DNA of 64,000 nt from Aureivirga marina (GCF_015767265.1 NZ_JADPIB010000002.1:1-64000), one strand, 5' to 3'; shown: positions 25,469-34,984, numbered from the stretch's first letter. Notes: generated from the letters alone by a model not told the origin. Numbers and translations are program-made.

Positions 25469-26926
25469 TTAATACGAAAGTTTTTTAGTTAATTCATCTA
25501 CATATTTACGGAATTGCTTATCAGTTTCCATTAGATTATCTACAGTTTTACATGCGTGCAAAACTGTTGCATGATCTCTTTTACCGATTTGAGCTCCGAT
25601 ACTTGCTAAAGAAGATTTTGTCATTCTTTTTGCAAAATACATCGCTAGTTGTCTAGCTTGAACTATTTGACGTTTTCGTGTTTTAGATTGTAATGTTGTT
25701 ACATCAATATCAAAATAATTTGATACTACTTTTTGAATATATTCTATTGATATTTCTCTTTTCGTACTTCTAACGAATTTCTCAACAATATTTTTTGCTA
25801 ATGAAAGTGAAAATTCTTTTTTATTGAAAGAGGCTTGGGCAATCATAGATATTAAAACTCCTTCCAATTCACGAACGTTAGATTTTACATGTTTTGCTAC
25901 ATATTCAATTACTTCCATTGGCATTTCCACACCATCTCTAAATAATTTATTTTGTAGTATTGAAATTCTAGTTTCATAATTCGGAACTTGTAATTCCGCA
26001 GATAATCCCCATTTAAATCTAGACAACAAACGTTGTTCGATATCTTGCATATCAACTGGAGCTTTATCTGAAGTTAAAATTACTTGCTTTCCATTTTGAT
26101 GAAGATGATTAAAAATATGGAAGAAAACATCCTGAGTACCTGTTTTTCCTGATAAGAATTGAACATCATCAATAATCAAAACATCAATCATCTGATAAAA
26201 ATGAATAAAATCATTTCTAGTATTTCCTTTTACAGAATCAATATATTGTTGTGTAAATTTTTCAGATGATAAATAAAGTACTGTTTTATCTGGATATTTA
26301 TCTTTGATATCCACACCAATGGCATGAACTAAATGCGTTTTTCCTAATCCTACACCACCATAAACTAATAGTGGGTTAAACGACGTTCCTCCAGGTTTAT
26401 TTGATACAGCTAAACCTGCAGATCTTGCTAATCTATTTGACTCTCCTTCTATAAAACTATCAAAGTTGTAGTTCGGATTTAGTTGAGATTCTATTTTTAC
26501 TTTTTGGATCCCTGGTATAATGAAAGGATTTTTCAGTTCTCTTTTATCTGAAGAAGTTTGCATAGTACTACTTTTCACTTCTAAAGGAACTGTTACTCCT
26601 TGTTGTCTATTAAGAGGATTTCTATTCGCGCTTGGAATCTTTACTGTATGTGGATTGTTACTACTATACACATTCTCCATCTTAACGTCATAAACCAATT
26701 TTGCATCCTTACCAAGTTCTCGAACTAATGCTACCCTTAATAGTTTTATATAATGCTCTTCTAACCATTCATAGAAAAACTTACTAGGTACCTGTATTGT
26801 TAAAGCTACACCAGAAAGTTTAATCGGCCTGATTGGTTCAAACCATGTCTTGTAGGCTTGAGGTTTGATGTTATCTTGAATGAAAGATAAACACTTTTCC
26901 CAAACTGAAGAAGCAGTTTTAGTCAT
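25469..26926 (-). CDS. dnaA: Chromosomal replication initiator DnaA
   Basis: DnaA binds origin boxes and opens oriC. I take the ATG at 26926 (485 residues, MTKTASSVWEKCL), since the longer frame needs a TTG. Domain I is at residues 1-80 (FIQDNIKPQAYKTWFEPI), followed by a variable linker. The AAA+ domain has Walker A GGVGLGKTHL (about residue 190), Walker B LIIDDVQF and the arginine-finger region. The C-terminal helix-turn-helix shows the DnaA signature GKRDHATVLHACK (about 435-447). Head of the dnaA-phosphatase-methyltransferase operon. I found no cluster of DnaA boxes in the adjacent gap. Confidence 0.97.
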   Translation of the reverse strand: MTKTASSVWEKCLSFIQDNIKPQAYKTWFEPIRPIKLSGVALTIQVPSKFFYEWLEEHYIKLLRVALVRELGKDAKLVYDVKMENVYSSNNPHTVKIPSANRNPLNRQQGVTVPLEVKSSTMQTSSDKRELKNPFIIPGIQKVKIESQLNPNYNFDSFIEGESNRLARSAGLAVSNKPGGTSFNPLLVYGGVGLGKTHLVHAIGVDIKDKYPDKTVLYLSSEKFTQQYIDSVKGNTRNDFIHFYQMIDVLIIDDVQFLSGKTGTQDVFFHIFNHLHQNGKQVILTSDKAPVDMQDIEQRLLSRFKWGLSAELQVPNYETRISILQNKLFRDGVEMPMEVIEYVAKHVKSNVRELEGVLISMIAQASFNKKEFSLSLAKNIVEKFVRSTKREISIEYIQKVVSNYFDIDVTTLQSKTRKRQIVQARQLAMYFAKRMTKSSLASIGAQIGKRDHATVLHACKTVDNLMETDKQFRKYVDELTKKLSY

Positions 26927-27466
26927 TCTATCTGTACTGGTATTTTGAGTTAAATTTAATTGCAACTTAATAAGTTTTTTACCAAAGATTTAAGGCTACA
27001 AAAGTGCTAATATATTTTAGGATAAAAAAATCAAATTGCTATTGCTTCTTAATTTTTTTTTCCGTAAACTGATACTGAAGCTACTGAAACTCTTGGAATT
27101 TTCAGCCCCATTCTTTTTCAATTATTAAATCATTTTTTTTAGGATATTCTGTTCGATAATTTAAGCCTCTATTTTCAAAAACTAAGAGATTAATTTATTA
27201 TTGTGTATTTCAAAAAAATGAAATATTCAAGTAGGAATTTTTTGCATTAAATTGTTTCTAATGTGTTTTATCTTACTTTATTTTTTATTTCTTCAATTTT
27301 TCCACTTACAACAAATTTTATATTAAGTTTCGTTTCTTAAAAATTTAAATTATTTCTTTCTATCACAAAAAAATCATTTCATTTAATAACTAAATTTTCA
27401 ATAAAGCTATTTACTTTTGTTGGGAGTTTTAGACTTCTCTAAATAACATTCATATTTGAAACAAAC
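26927..27466. other. AT-rich gap between dnaA and a divergent thioesterase gene
   Basis: This 540-bp stretch carries the dnaA promoter region (a near-consensus AATCTTTG on the minus strand close to 26990) and the thioesterase promoter. No perfect DnaA box (TTATCCACA) or repeat cluster is visible, so nothing marks it as the origin. No RNA gene is seen. Confidence 0.6.
27412..27419 (+). promoter_or_regulatory. -7 box of the thioesterase gene
   Basis: TACTTTTG; the predicted start site is near 27424, leader 43 nt. Confidence 0.5.
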
Positions 27467-27874
27467 ATGATTACACATCAAACACAGATACGCGTTCGCT
27501 ATGGCGAAACTGATCAAATGAGCTACGTTTATCACGGCAATTATGCCGAGTATTTTGAAATAGGTAGAATCGAATGGCTTCGAAATTTAGGAATTTCCTA
27601 TAAAGCCATGGAGGAATCTGGGGTAATGCTTCCTGTCCTTGATTTAAATATTAAATATCTTAAGCCGGCTAGATATGATGATCTGCTCACTTTAAAAACA
27701 ACTTTAGCAAAATTACCTACTGCTAAAATTGAATATAAATATGAACTATTCAACGAAAATAAGGAACTTTTGACTACGGGAAGTACTACTTTGGTTTTCA
27801 TTGATATGAAAAAAAATAGACCTATAAAAGCTCCTGATTATTTCTTAAATAAAGTTAAAAATTTTTTTAATTAA
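27467..27874 (+). CDS. Acyl-CoA thioesterase, hot-dog fold (YbgC type)
   Basis: The 135-residue protein is a single hot-dog domain. RVRYGETDQMSYVYHGNYAEYFE (two short motifs, residues about 9-31) holds the catalytic Asp of the 4-hydroxybenzoyl-CoA thioesterase/YbgC family, followed by the central helix residues EWLRNLG. Such enzymes hydrolyse acyl-CoA or acyl-ACP thioesters in the cytoplasm; chain-length preference cannot be told. Its last 4 bases overlap the end of the convergent YigZ gene, with no terminator between. Confidence 0.9.
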   Translation: MITHQTQIRVRYGETDQMSYVYHGNYAEYFEIGRIEWLRNLGISYKAMEESGVMLPVLDLNIKYLKPARYDDLLTLKTTLAKLPTAKIEYKYELFNENKELLTTGSTTLVFIDMKKNRPIKAPDYFLNKVKNFFN

Positions 27875-28491
27875 ATCTCAATAATTTTTAAACATCTTAG
27901 CTCTTCAAACTGAACTTTAACATTTGGAGCATCTTTTTTGCGAACAGAAATCACATACTCACATTGTAATTCCATCTTTTGACTTACAATGTCGAGTTTT
28001 CTGTCTTTGATAATTCGCATTACTTTATTCATATGTGGATAATCAAAAGTCAATTGAAAATGAATATCAATCGTTCTTTGTACAATTTCCGATGCTTCTA
28101 AAGCCATTTGGGCTCCAGTTCGATATGCATTTATCAATCCGCCAACACCAAGTTTTGTTCCACCAAAATAACGAACTACAACTACTAAAACATTTGTAAT
28201 TTCTTTAGAAAGAATCTGTCCGTAAATTGGTTGTCCAGCACTATTACTCGGTTCTCCATCATCGTTTGCGCGAAAACGAATTTTATCCGTTCCCAATTGC
28301 CAAGCATAACACCAATGTCTTGCAGTATGATGTTGTTTTTTTAAATTTTGAATGTGTTCTTTAATTTCTTCTTCTGTAGAAACAGGAAATGCATAACCAA
28401 AAAATTTGCTTCCTCTATCTTTAAATAATGTTTCTTCTGAAGCAGAAACAATCGTTCTATATGTATCTTTTACTTCCAATTTTTTAACCAA
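27871..28491 (-). CDS. YigZ/IMPACT family protein
   Basis: The 206-residue length is typical of the bacterial IMPACT family. The N-terminal UPF0029 domain contains the invariant DDGEPSNSAGQPIYG (about residues 76-90) and VVRYFGGTKLGVGGLI (about 105-120); the C-terminal half is the small DUF1949 domain. Eukaryotic IMPACT regulates translation; bacterial members have no settled function. Third gene of the ribD-EamA-yigZ operon, overlapping the preceding gene by 8 bp. Confidence 0.92.
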   Translation of the reverse strand: MVKKLEVKDTYRTIVSASEETLFKDRGSKFFGYAFPVSTEEEIKEHIQNLKKQHHTARHWCYAWQLGTDKIRFRANDDGEPSNSAGQPIYGQILSKEITNVLVVVVRYFGGTKLGVGGLINAYRTGAQMALEASEIVQRTIDIHFQLTFDYPHMNKVMRIIKDRKLDIVSQKMELQCEYVISVRKKDAPNVKVQFEELRCLKIIEI

Positions 28492-29350
28492 GTTTTAATG
28501 TCACTAAAATAATTGCAATTATGGAAAGTGCAACTCCAATCCAATTTCTAACATTCAATTTTTCTTTAAATATCAAAATTCCTAAAAGTGTAGAAAACGA
28601 AACAATTGCAACATTGTTAATCGTAAATACTGTAGATGTTTCAAAATGATCCATCTCTAATGCTTTTAATAAATAGAAAATGGTATAATAGTTTGGAATT
28701 CCTAACACAATTCCTCCAATGATATTTTTAAATTGAAATTTTACTTTTCCTAAAAAAGAAAGCACCGAAATGTATAAAACTCCTATTAATCCTGCAACAA
28801 AAAAAATAGATGCAGAATATAATTCTAATCCACCATCGGAAACATAATTATTTTCTATATATTTTAATGTCGTATCTAAAATTCCTGAACCAATAAAAAG
28901 TATAATTGGTAAATAAAGATATTTGGAATCAAAATTAGAACTGTCTTTTTTAGAAGTTAAATACACAGAAATTAAAGCTAATAAAATTCCTAGAATTTTT
29001 ACAATTCCATAGGATTCATTATACATAATAATTCCAAAAGTAATAGGAATTATTACACTCATTTTTCCTGCAACAGAAACCACAGACATTCCTGCTTTCT
29101 GCGCTGTCAAAGCCATGACATTAAATAAAAAAATGAATAAAAAACCTAAAAATAATACACCATAAAACCAAGGCTGTGCAGGAATTTCAGTAAAATGAAC
29201 ATTTTCTGTCGTTGTTCCATATCCTATCGAAAAAGCTACAAAATAGTTTACAACAATTGCTTGTAAATTATCTATTCTGAATTTTTCAAAATATTTAAAT
29301 ATTACAAATAAAAAACTACTAAGAACAATGCTAAGTAATAAGTGTATCAT
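28484..29350 (-). CDS. EamA/DMT family transporter
   Basis: The 288-residue membrane protein has ten predicted helices arranged as two EamA-like halves, typical of drug/metabolite transporters. Its ATG overlaps the ribD stop codon by 4 bp. Because it is locked between ribD and yigZ it might handle a metabolite linked to riboflavin, but that is guesswork; the arrangement may only reflect shared expression. Confidence 0.85.
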   Translation of the reverse strand: MIHLLLSIVLSSFLFVIFKYFEKFRIDNLQAIVVNYFVAFSIGYGTTTENVHFTEIPAQPWFYGVLFLGFLFIFLFNVMALTAQKAGMSVVSVAGKMSVIIPITFGIIMYNESYGIVKILGILLALISVYLTSKKDSSNFDSKYLYLPIILFIGSGILDTTLKYIENNYVSDGGLELYSASIFFVAGLIGVLYISVLSFLGKVKFQFKNIIGGIVLGIPNYYTIFYLLKALEMDHFETSTVFTINNVAIVSFSTLLGILIFKEKLNVRNWIGVALSIIAIILVTLKLG

Positions 29351-30402
29351 TTATTATAATAAATTTTAAGGTTATCTTCTTCAATCATTCTCTCTTTCAT
29401 CAATTTTCCTTTAATTTCAATTTCTTTTACACCGTTGAAAAACTGAATTTTTCCATGAAACACTCTTGCTTCATCCCAAAGATTTTCTTCTACAAAAGTT
29501 TCTAAAGTTTGTTTTCCGCCTTCTACAATCAATGATTGCAAATGATGTTTATAAAGAATATCACAAATTTGTTTTGCAATTGGTTTTGTAAAATCTATCT
29601 TTTCAAAACAAAGCATCTCATCTGATTCTTGCTCTTTTTCAGTTAAAATAATTGTCTTTACTTCCCTGTTATAAACTTGAAAATCTTGTGGAATTTTTAA
29701 ACTTCTATCTAAAACTATTCGAACTGGATTATTTCCTTTCCAGTCTCTTGAAGTTAACGATGGATTATCTTTTAAAACAGTTGTTGTTCCTACCAAAATT
29801 GCTTGCTCTTCTGTACGCCATTTATGTACTAATTGACGTGAATATACATTTGTAATCCAATTTGGCTTTGCTTCTTCTTTCAAATTTACCTCTCTGTTTT
29901 GATCTAAAAATCCATCTTCAGAAGCTGCCCATTTAAGAATTATATACGGACGCTTTTTATTTTGAAAAGTGAAAAATCGTTTGTTTAAATCATAACATTC
30001 TTCTTGCAAAGAACCAAAAAAAACTTCATGACCATTTTTTTCTAAAATTGAAACTCCTCTTCCACTGACCAAACTATTCGAATCAATAATTCCTATCACA
30101 ACTTTCTTAATTCCTTGTTCTACAATTAAATTCGCACAAGGTGGTGTTTTCCCAAAATGTGAACAAGGTTCTAAACTGACATAAATTGTAGATTCTTTCA
30201 ATAAATGTCTGTCTTCTTCTTTTACAGATTTTACAGCATTTACTTCCGCATGTGGTTCGCCTGCTTTCCTATGCCATCCTTCTCCAATAATTCTATCTTT
30301 ATAAACAATGACACTTCCAACCATTGGATTTGGATAAGTTTTTCCTAAACCATTTTTTGCAAGCTCAATGCAGCGTTTGATGTATTTTTCTTGATTTTTC
30401 AC
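29347..30402 (-). CDS. ribD: Bifunctional riboflavin synthesis deaminase/reductase RibD
   Basis: RibD catalyses the second and third steps of riboflavin synthesis: deamination of the pyrimidine intermediate and NADPH-dependent reduction of its ribose. The 351-residue protein has the full two-domain length. The deaminase zinc site is HAEVNA (about residues 49-54) with PCSHFGKTPPC (about 76-86). The reductase domain contains WAASEDGFLD and the glycine motif VEGGKQTLETF (about 291-301). The start codon is GTG, and the promoter places the transcript start exactly on it. First gene of a three-gene operon. Confidence 0.95.
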   Translation of the reverse strand: MKNQEKYIKRCIELAKNGLGKTYPNPMVGSVIVYKDRIIGEGWHRKAGEPHAEVNAVKSVKEEDRHLLKESTIYVSLEPCSHFGKTPPCANLIVEQGIKKVVIGIIDSNSLVSGRGVSILEKNGHEVFFGSLQEECYDLNKRFFTFQNKKRPYIILKWAASEDGFLDQNREVNLKEEAKPNWITNVYSRQLVHKWRTEEQAILVGTTTVLKDNPSLTSRDWKGNNPVRIVLDRSLKIPQDFQVYNREVKTIILTEKEQESDEMLCFEKIDFTKPIAKQICDILYKHHLQSLIVEGGKQTLETFVEENLWDEARVFHGKIQFFNGVKEIEIKGKLMKERMIEEDNLKIYYNK

Positions 30403-30406
30403 GAGG

Positions 30407-30433
30407 CAAAAGTACTTATATTATGAAAAACAA
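30407..30433 (-). promoter_or_regulatory. ribD promoter, predicted leaderless transcript
   Basis: The minus strand reads TTG, 16 bases, TACTTTTG (30414-30407), then four bases (CCTC) and the GTG start codon. The spacing to the start codon equals the spacing from the -7 box to the 5' end of the SRP RNA, so the mRNA should begin at the GTG. Confidence 0.6.
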
Positions 30434-30831
30434 TAAAATTATTTTTTTCGATAAATATTTCTTATTCAAATCTGATTTTAAATGATTGTATTAAGAAGTT
30501 ATTTAAAATTATAATTTGAATTTTAGTGTTTCACATTATTCATTTTTTTCTTGATAAAAAAACGAATCAAAAAAATCAAGACTTGTATTTTTTTAATCTA
30601 AAATCTACAAAACTTGAAAAAGACTCAAAAAACTCACTAGCGTTCAAACAGTTTCTCGTCTATTTTTTTTCAAATTTCTTGATTTTTACGATTTAAAAAA
30701 TAGGTCAACTAAATTTTTCAAACAAAATGACAATTATAATTTATTGCATAAATGTTTCTTATTATTTAGAAACAATTTCAAAATCACTTCGATTTATTTT
30801 CAATCATTAATTAAATCTCGAATATTAAAAC

Positions 30832-30839
30832 TAATTTTG
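30832..30839 (+). promoter_or_regulatory. -7 box of prmC
   Basis: TAATTTTG; the predicted start site is near 30844, 26 nt before the prmC ATG. Confidence 0.45.
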
Positions 30840-30869
30840 TGTTTTAAATAAAAATACAATTAATTAAGC

Positions 30870-31721
30870 ATGGAAATTTCTGTTTTTAAAAAATATTTTT
30901 TTGATGAATTAAAATCTGTTTACCCTGAAACAGAAATACAATCTTTTTTTTATTTATTGACAGAACATTTTTTACAACTTCGTAGAATTGACATAGCTTT
31001 AGAGCCAAATTTTGAAATTTCTGAAGAAAAATTAGATGTATTAAAACAAAGTATCGATAAGCTAAAAACGGAATTTCCAATTCAATATATTATTGAAGAA
31101 ACATCTTTTTTTGGATTAGATTTTTTTGTAAATAAAAATACATTAATTCCTCGTCCAGAAACAGAAGAATTAGTACAATGGATTTTAGATGATTTTCAAA
31201 ATTCCATGAAAAAACTCAAAATTTTAGACATCGGAACTGGAACTGGTTGTATTCCAATTTCTTTAGCAAAAAATCTTCCAAATGCTGAAATTCATGCTTA
31301 TGATATTTCTGAAGAAGCTTTAAAAATCGCTAAGAAAAATGCAGAAAGAAATAAAGTAACAATACATTTTCAAAAAATAAATATTCTAGAAACTGAAAAA
31401 TTGGATGCTGATTTTGATATCATCATTAGTAATCCTCCTTATGTTCGAAATCTTGAAAAAGTGGAAATTAAAAAGAATGTATTAGATTATGAACCACATT
31501 TAGCTTTGTTTGTTTCGGATAATGATCCATTAATTTTTTATAGAAAAATAGCAGAATTAGCAAAATATAATTTGAAAGAAAATGGTTTTTTATATTATGA
31601 AATTAATCAATATTTAGGAAAAGAAACCATAGAATTAGTTGAAAAATTAGGATTTAAAAATGTCGAATTACGAAAAGATATTTTTCAGAATGATCGAATA
31701 CTGAAAGCGGAAAAAAATTAG
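30870..31721 (+). CDS. prmC: Peptide chain release factor N5-glutamine methyltransferase PrmC
   Basis: PrmC methylates the Gln of the GGQ motif in release factors RF1 and RF2. The 283-residue protein has an N-terminal helical domain (residues 1-85) and a class I methyltransferase domain with motif I LDIGTGTGCIPISLA (about 117-131) and the substrate-glutamine motif NPPYV (about 188-192), which is the family hallmark. The second methyltransferase follows 10 bp downstream. Confidence 0.95.
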   Translation: MEISVFKKYFFDELKSVYPETEIQSFFYLLTEHFLQLRRIDIALEPNFEISEEKLDVLKQSIDKLKTEFPIQYIIEETSFFGLDFFVNKNTLIPRPETEELVQWILDDFQNSMKKLKILDIGTGTGCIPISLAKNLPNAEIHAYDISEEALKIAKKNAERNKVTIHFQKINILETEKLDADFDIIISNPPYVRNLEKVEIKKNVLDYEPHLALFVSDNDPLIFYRKIAELAKYNLKENGFLYYEINQYLGKETIELVEKLGFKNVELRKDIFQNDRILKAEKN

Positions 31722-31731
31722 AAAAAGTAAA

Positions 31732-32364
31732 ATGGGAACATACGAAGAAACGTTTAGAACTTGGAATAAAATCGCTTCTGCATATGAAGATTTATTTATG
31801 GATTTAGATTTATACAATGATACGTATGACTCTTTTTTAGATTTAATTTCAAATCAAAATGCTAAAATTTTAGAATTAGGTTGTGGTCCTGGAAATGTGA
31901 CAAAATATCTTTTAAATAAAAATTCTAAGCTTAAAATTTTAGCAACTGACATTTCTCAAAATATGTTAGATTTAGCCAAGAAAAATAATCCAAATGCAAA
32001 TTTTCAAATTTTAGATTGTCGAAATTTAAATCAATTAAACAAAAAATTTGATGCTCTAATTTTAGGTTTTTGTATTCCTTATATATCCAAAGAAGATTGT
32101 ATCAAATTGCTAAATGATATTTCAAATTTTTTAAATAATTCTGGAGTCTTATACTTTAGTTTTGTGGAAGGAAATTATAAAAATTCAGGTTTTCAAACTG
32201 GAAGTTCTGGAGATCGACTTTTCTTTTATTTTCACGATTTAAATTTTCTAAAAAACGAATTAACTCTAAATAATTTCATTGTTAAAGAAGAAATCCGAAA
32301 AGATTTTAAAAGAGCTTCCGGAAAAACAGAAGTCCATACTATTTTAATTGCAAAAAAAATATAA
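31732..32364 (+). CDS. Class I SAM-dependent methyltransferase
   Basis: A 210-residue protein with SAM motif I ILELGCGPGNVTKYL (about residues 44-58), acidic LATDIS (about 70-75) and the following DALILGFCIPYI strand of a UbiE/Methyltransf_25-type enzyme. Small-molecule methylation is likely from the compact size; the substrate is unknown. It follows prmC at 10 bp and is presumably in the same operon, without an obvious functional link. Confidence 0.85.
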   Translation: MGTYEETFRTWNKIASAYEDLFMDLDLYNDTYDSFLDLISNQNAKILELGCGPGNVTKYLLNKNSKLKILATDISQNMLDLAKKNNPNANFQILDCRNLNQLNKKFDALILGFCIPYISKEDCIKLLNDISNFLNNSGVLYFSFVEGNYKNSGFQTGSSGDRLFFYFHDLNFLKNELTLNNFIVKEEIRKDFKRASGKTEVHTILIAKKI

Positions 32365-32399
32365 AATTTCTCACATATTAAAATTACTATCCATAAAAA

Positions 32400-33059
32400 A
32401 TGCTAAACTTATTTAATAGAAAGAAAATTCAAATTGATACAATTTCATTTCCAACTTTTGAATTCACATCAGAAAATAACCAACCTGACTATAAAAGTTG
32501 GTTAAGTGAAGATAATCCAATGCGCTTATCAATTAATTTTTTTGAAATGCAACCTGATATTCCAACAATTAATGATGTTCAAGAATTAAGAAATTTTTAT
32601 CGAGAACAAATTATTGAAGCAAATGGAGGAATAATTGAAGTAGAAATTGTGGATTTAAAAGGTTTTAAAGCCATCAAAACAATTTTCAAATTCCCAATGG
32701 AACCTTCAGGAATAATGTATTTAGGTTCTTATACAATTCCTTTTAAAAGATATAGTTTTGTAATCAAAATTCAAGCAAATGAAGCTGGAATTACAGGAAT
32801 GAGAGATGCTACTATCATGAATAATCTTTTAGCTGAAAATAAAACTTCAAATGATGAATTCATCCCTAAAAATTGGCTTAATGATCCATATGATAAAAAT
32901 TGCAAAAAAGGAACAATGATGAATCTTTCAGAAGATCAAAAATATGATTCAGATTTTCCAAATCATCCTTTAAGTTTGACACGAAAAATGCTGAAAAAAA
33001 TTGCCGAAGAAATCAAATTTGATTCCAAATTAGAAAATATTGGAAAATTCAATATTTAA
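32400..33059 (+). CDS. Conserved hypothetical protein
   Basis: A 219-residue soluble protein with no signal peptide and no motif I recognise. It starts MLNLFNRKK, has an aromatic- and acid-rich first part (SWLSEDNPMRLSINFFEMQPDIP), a beta-rich centre (IEVEIVDLKGFKAIKTIFKFP) and an amphipathic C-terminal helix. The gap to the preceding methyltransferase is 35 bp, so it may belong to the prmC operon. Confidence 0.7.
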   Translation: MLNLFNRKKIQIDTISFPTFEFTSENNQPDYKSWLSEDNPMRLSINFFEMQPDIPTINDVQELRNFYREQIIEANGGIIEVEIVDLKGFKAIKTIFKFPMEPSGIMYLGSYTIPFKRYSFVIKIQANEAGITGMRDATIMNNLLAENKTSNDEFIPKNWLNDPYDKNCKKGTMMNLSEDQKYDSDFPNHPLSLTRKMLKKIAEEIKFDSKLENIGKFNI

Positions 33060-33131
33060 ACAATTTAGAATCTTAAATAACTATTTAATTATAATTTTTC
33101 AATTTTTAAAAGCAGATTCTTTCAAAATCAA

Positions 33132-33139
33132 TATCTTTG
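33132..33139 (+). promoter_or_regulatory. trmD -7 box, predicted leaderless transcript
   Basis: TATCTTTG is followed by four bases (CGCC) and then the ATG. This is the same distance as from the SRP RNA's -7 box to its 5' end, so transcription should start on the first base of the ATG. The -33 element is weak. Confidence 0.55.
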
Positions 33140-33143
33140 CGCC

Positions 33144-33827
33144 ATGATGAGAATTGACATTATTACGGTTTCACCAGAATTGATTCAGAGTCCTTTTGAT
33201 CATTCAATTATCAAAAGAGCTAGAGATAAAGGCTTTGTAGAAGTTCATTTTCATAATTTAAGAGATTATGCTTTAAATAATTATGGAAAAATAGATGATT
33301 ATCAATTTGGTGGTGGTGCAGGAATGGTTCTGATGATTGAGCCAATTGATGCTATTATTTCAAAGTTAAAAGCAGAAAGAGAATATGATGAAATTATTTA
33401 TATGACTCCAGATGCGCCAACTTTGACACAACAAACAGCAAATACACTTTCTTTAAAGAAAAATATCATGATTTTAACTGGGCACTATAAAGGTGTTGAT
33501 CAGCGTGTTCGTGATGCGTATGTTACCAAAGAAATTTCTATTGGAGATTATGTTTTAAGCGGAGGAGAATTGGCTGCTGCTGTATTAAGTGATAGTATTA
33601 TTCGTTTGATTCCTGGAGTTTTAGGAGATGAGACTTCTGCTTTGACAGATTCTTTTCAAGATGGGTTACTTTCACCTCCTGTGTATACAAGACCTTCAGA
33701 ATTTAATGGAATGAAAGTTCCAGAAGTTTTACTTTCAGGAAACTTTCCAAAAATCGATGAATGGAGAAGTGAAAAAGCTTACGAAATCACTAAAAGAGTT
33801 CGTCCAGATTTACTTGATGAAGAATAA
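33144..33827 (+). CDS. trmD: tRNA (guanine-N1)-methyltransferase TrmD
   Basis: TrmD methylates G37 of tRNAs reading CNN codons and guards the reading frame. The 227-residue protein has the SPOUT deep-knot signatures: [11 protein letters not shown] (about residues 53-63), [12 protein letters not shown] (about 112-123) and the SAM loop [14 protein letters not shown] (about 132-145), followed by the linker and basic C-terminal domain ([11 protein letters not shown]). Two ATG codons stand side by side; the second gives the usual MRIDIITV start. Confidence 0.96.
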   Translation: MMRIDIITVSPELIQSPFDHSIIKRARDKGFVEVHFHNLRDYALNNYGKIDDYQFGGGAGMVLMIEPIDAIISKLKAEREYDEIIYMTPDAPTLTQQTANTLSLKKNIMILTGHYKGVDQRVRDAYVTKEISIGDYVLSGGELAAAVLSDSIIRLIPGVLGDETSALTDSFQDGLLSPPVYTRPSEFNGMKVPEVLLSGNFPKIDEWRSEKAYEITKRVRPDLLDEE

Positions 33828-33849
33828 AAAAATTATTTTTTATAAAATT

Positions 33850-33888
33850 AAAAACTCCATTTGCAAATTAAGTAAATGGAGTTTTTTT
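33850..33888. terminator. Bidirectional terminator between trmD and purC
   Basis: AAAAACTCCATTT and AAATGGAGTTTTT form a perfect 13-bp stem with an 11-base loop; T runs on both strands. Confidence 0.9.
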
Positions 33889-33945
33889 ATTTAAGTTTTG
33901 CTATTGACTTTATTAAGTCAACTGATTTCTTTATTGTAAAATTAA

Positions 33946-34896
33946 TTAACTTTTTAAATAATTATCTACATTTGTTTGAATCCTATTTTCAATATTTTGA
34001 ACATCCGCTTTGACAAATTTCTCTCCTGTAATTTGCTCATAAAGCTCAATATATCTTTCTGAAATTTCAGTTACTTTTTCATCTGACATTTCTGGAATTG
34101 TTTGTCCTTCTAATCCTTGAAAACCATTTTCAATAAGCCACTGACGAACAAATTCTTTAGAAAGTTGTTTTTGCTTCTCCCCTTTTTCTTGTCTTTCCTG
34201 ATATCCTTCTTCATAAAAATATCTTGAAGAATCTGGCGTATGAATTTCATCAATTAAAACAATTTCCCCTTTTGTATTTTTTCCGAATTCATATTTTGTA
34301 TCAACTAAAATCAATCCTCTTTTCGCTGCGATTTCTGTTCCTCTTTGAAAAAGTGCTCTTGTGTATTTTTCTAATTGTACATAATCTTCTTCTGATACAA
34401 TTCCTTTTGAAATAATATCTTCTCTAGAAATATCCTCGTCATGTTCTCCTTCTTCTGCTTTTGTTGCTGGAGTAATAATTGGCTCAGGAAATTTATCATT
34501 TTCTTTCATTCCTTCTGGCATTGGAACACCGCAAAGCATTCTTTTTCCAATTTTATATTCTCTAGCAGCATGACCTGAAAGATAACCTCGAATTACCATT
34601 TCTACTTTAAAAGGTTCACATAATTCACCAACCGCAACATTCGGATCTGGGATCGCTTGAATCCAATTTGGGACAATATCCTTCGTGTCTTCCATCATTT
34701 TAGAAGCAATTTGATTTAAGATTTGTCCTTTAAATGGAATTTGTTTTGGCATGATTACATCAAAAGCAGATAATCTGTCCGTTGCAATCATCAATAATTT
34801 TTCATCGTCAATTTTATAAACCTCTCTTACTTTTCCTCTATAAACTTCTTGATTTTCAGAAAATTTATAGTTTGTATTATTAATTGTGTTGTTCAT
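33946..34896 (-). CDS. purC: Phosphoribosylaminoimidazole-succinocarboxamide synthase PurC
   Basis: PurC (SAICAR synthetase) joins CAIR with aspartate using ATP in purine synthesis. The 316-residue protein is the long form. The N-terminal nucleotide-binding motif is [12 protein letters not shown] (about residues 19-30), followed by [12 protein letters not shown] (about 39-50), VRGYLSG-type [19 protein letters not shown] and [13 protein letters not shown] (about 220-232), all family signatures. Monocistronic, with a good promoter of its own; the rest of the purine pathway is not in this window. Confidence 0.96.
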   Translation of the reverse strand: MNNTINNTNYKFSENQEVYRGKVREVYKIDDEKLLMIATDRLSAFDVIMPKQIPFKGQILNQIASKMMEDTKDIVPNWIQAIPDPNVAVGELCEPFKVEMVIRGYLSGHAAREYKIGKRMLCGVPMPEGMKENDKFPEPIITPATKAEEGEHDEDISREDIISKGIVSEEDYVQLEKYTRALFQRGTEIAAKRGLILVDTKYEFGKNTKGEIVLIDEIHTPDSSRYFYEEGYQERQEKGEKQKQLSKEFVRQWLIENGFQGLEGQTIPEMSDEKVTEISERYIELYEQITGEKFVKADVQNIENRIQTNVDNYLKS

Positions 34897-34919
34897 TTTT
34901 TGTTTGTTGTGTTGTTCCG

Positions 34920-34952
34920 CAAATGTACTATTTTCGATAAAAAAGTTTCAAA
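34920..34952 (-). promoter_or_regulatory. purC promoter
   Basis: The minus strand reads TTTG, 21 bases, TACATTTG (34927-34920). Predicted start near 34915, leader 19 nt. Confidence 0.65.
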
Positions 34953-34984
34953 CAATTTTAAAGAAAATGAAACTATTTATAAAC

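Larger units (their letters stand above)
30403..30869. other. AT-rich gap with an imperfect inverted-repeat element
   Basis: The gap holds the ribD and prmC promoters and, between 30565 and 30694, a segment bounded by imperfect inverted arms (AATCAAAAAAATCAAGA on the left, TTTCTTGATTTTTACGATT on the right) with a more GC-rich core around CTCACTAGCGTTCAAACAG (about 30630). No reading frame. The core may be a degenerate intergenic element. Confidence 0.45.

Noticed and set aside
26927-27466. Replication origin next to dnaA
   Set aside because: No perfect DnaA boxes or AT-rich 13-mer repeats were found; in Bacteroidota dnaA is not reliably at the origin. A GC-skew plot of the whole chromosome would decide.
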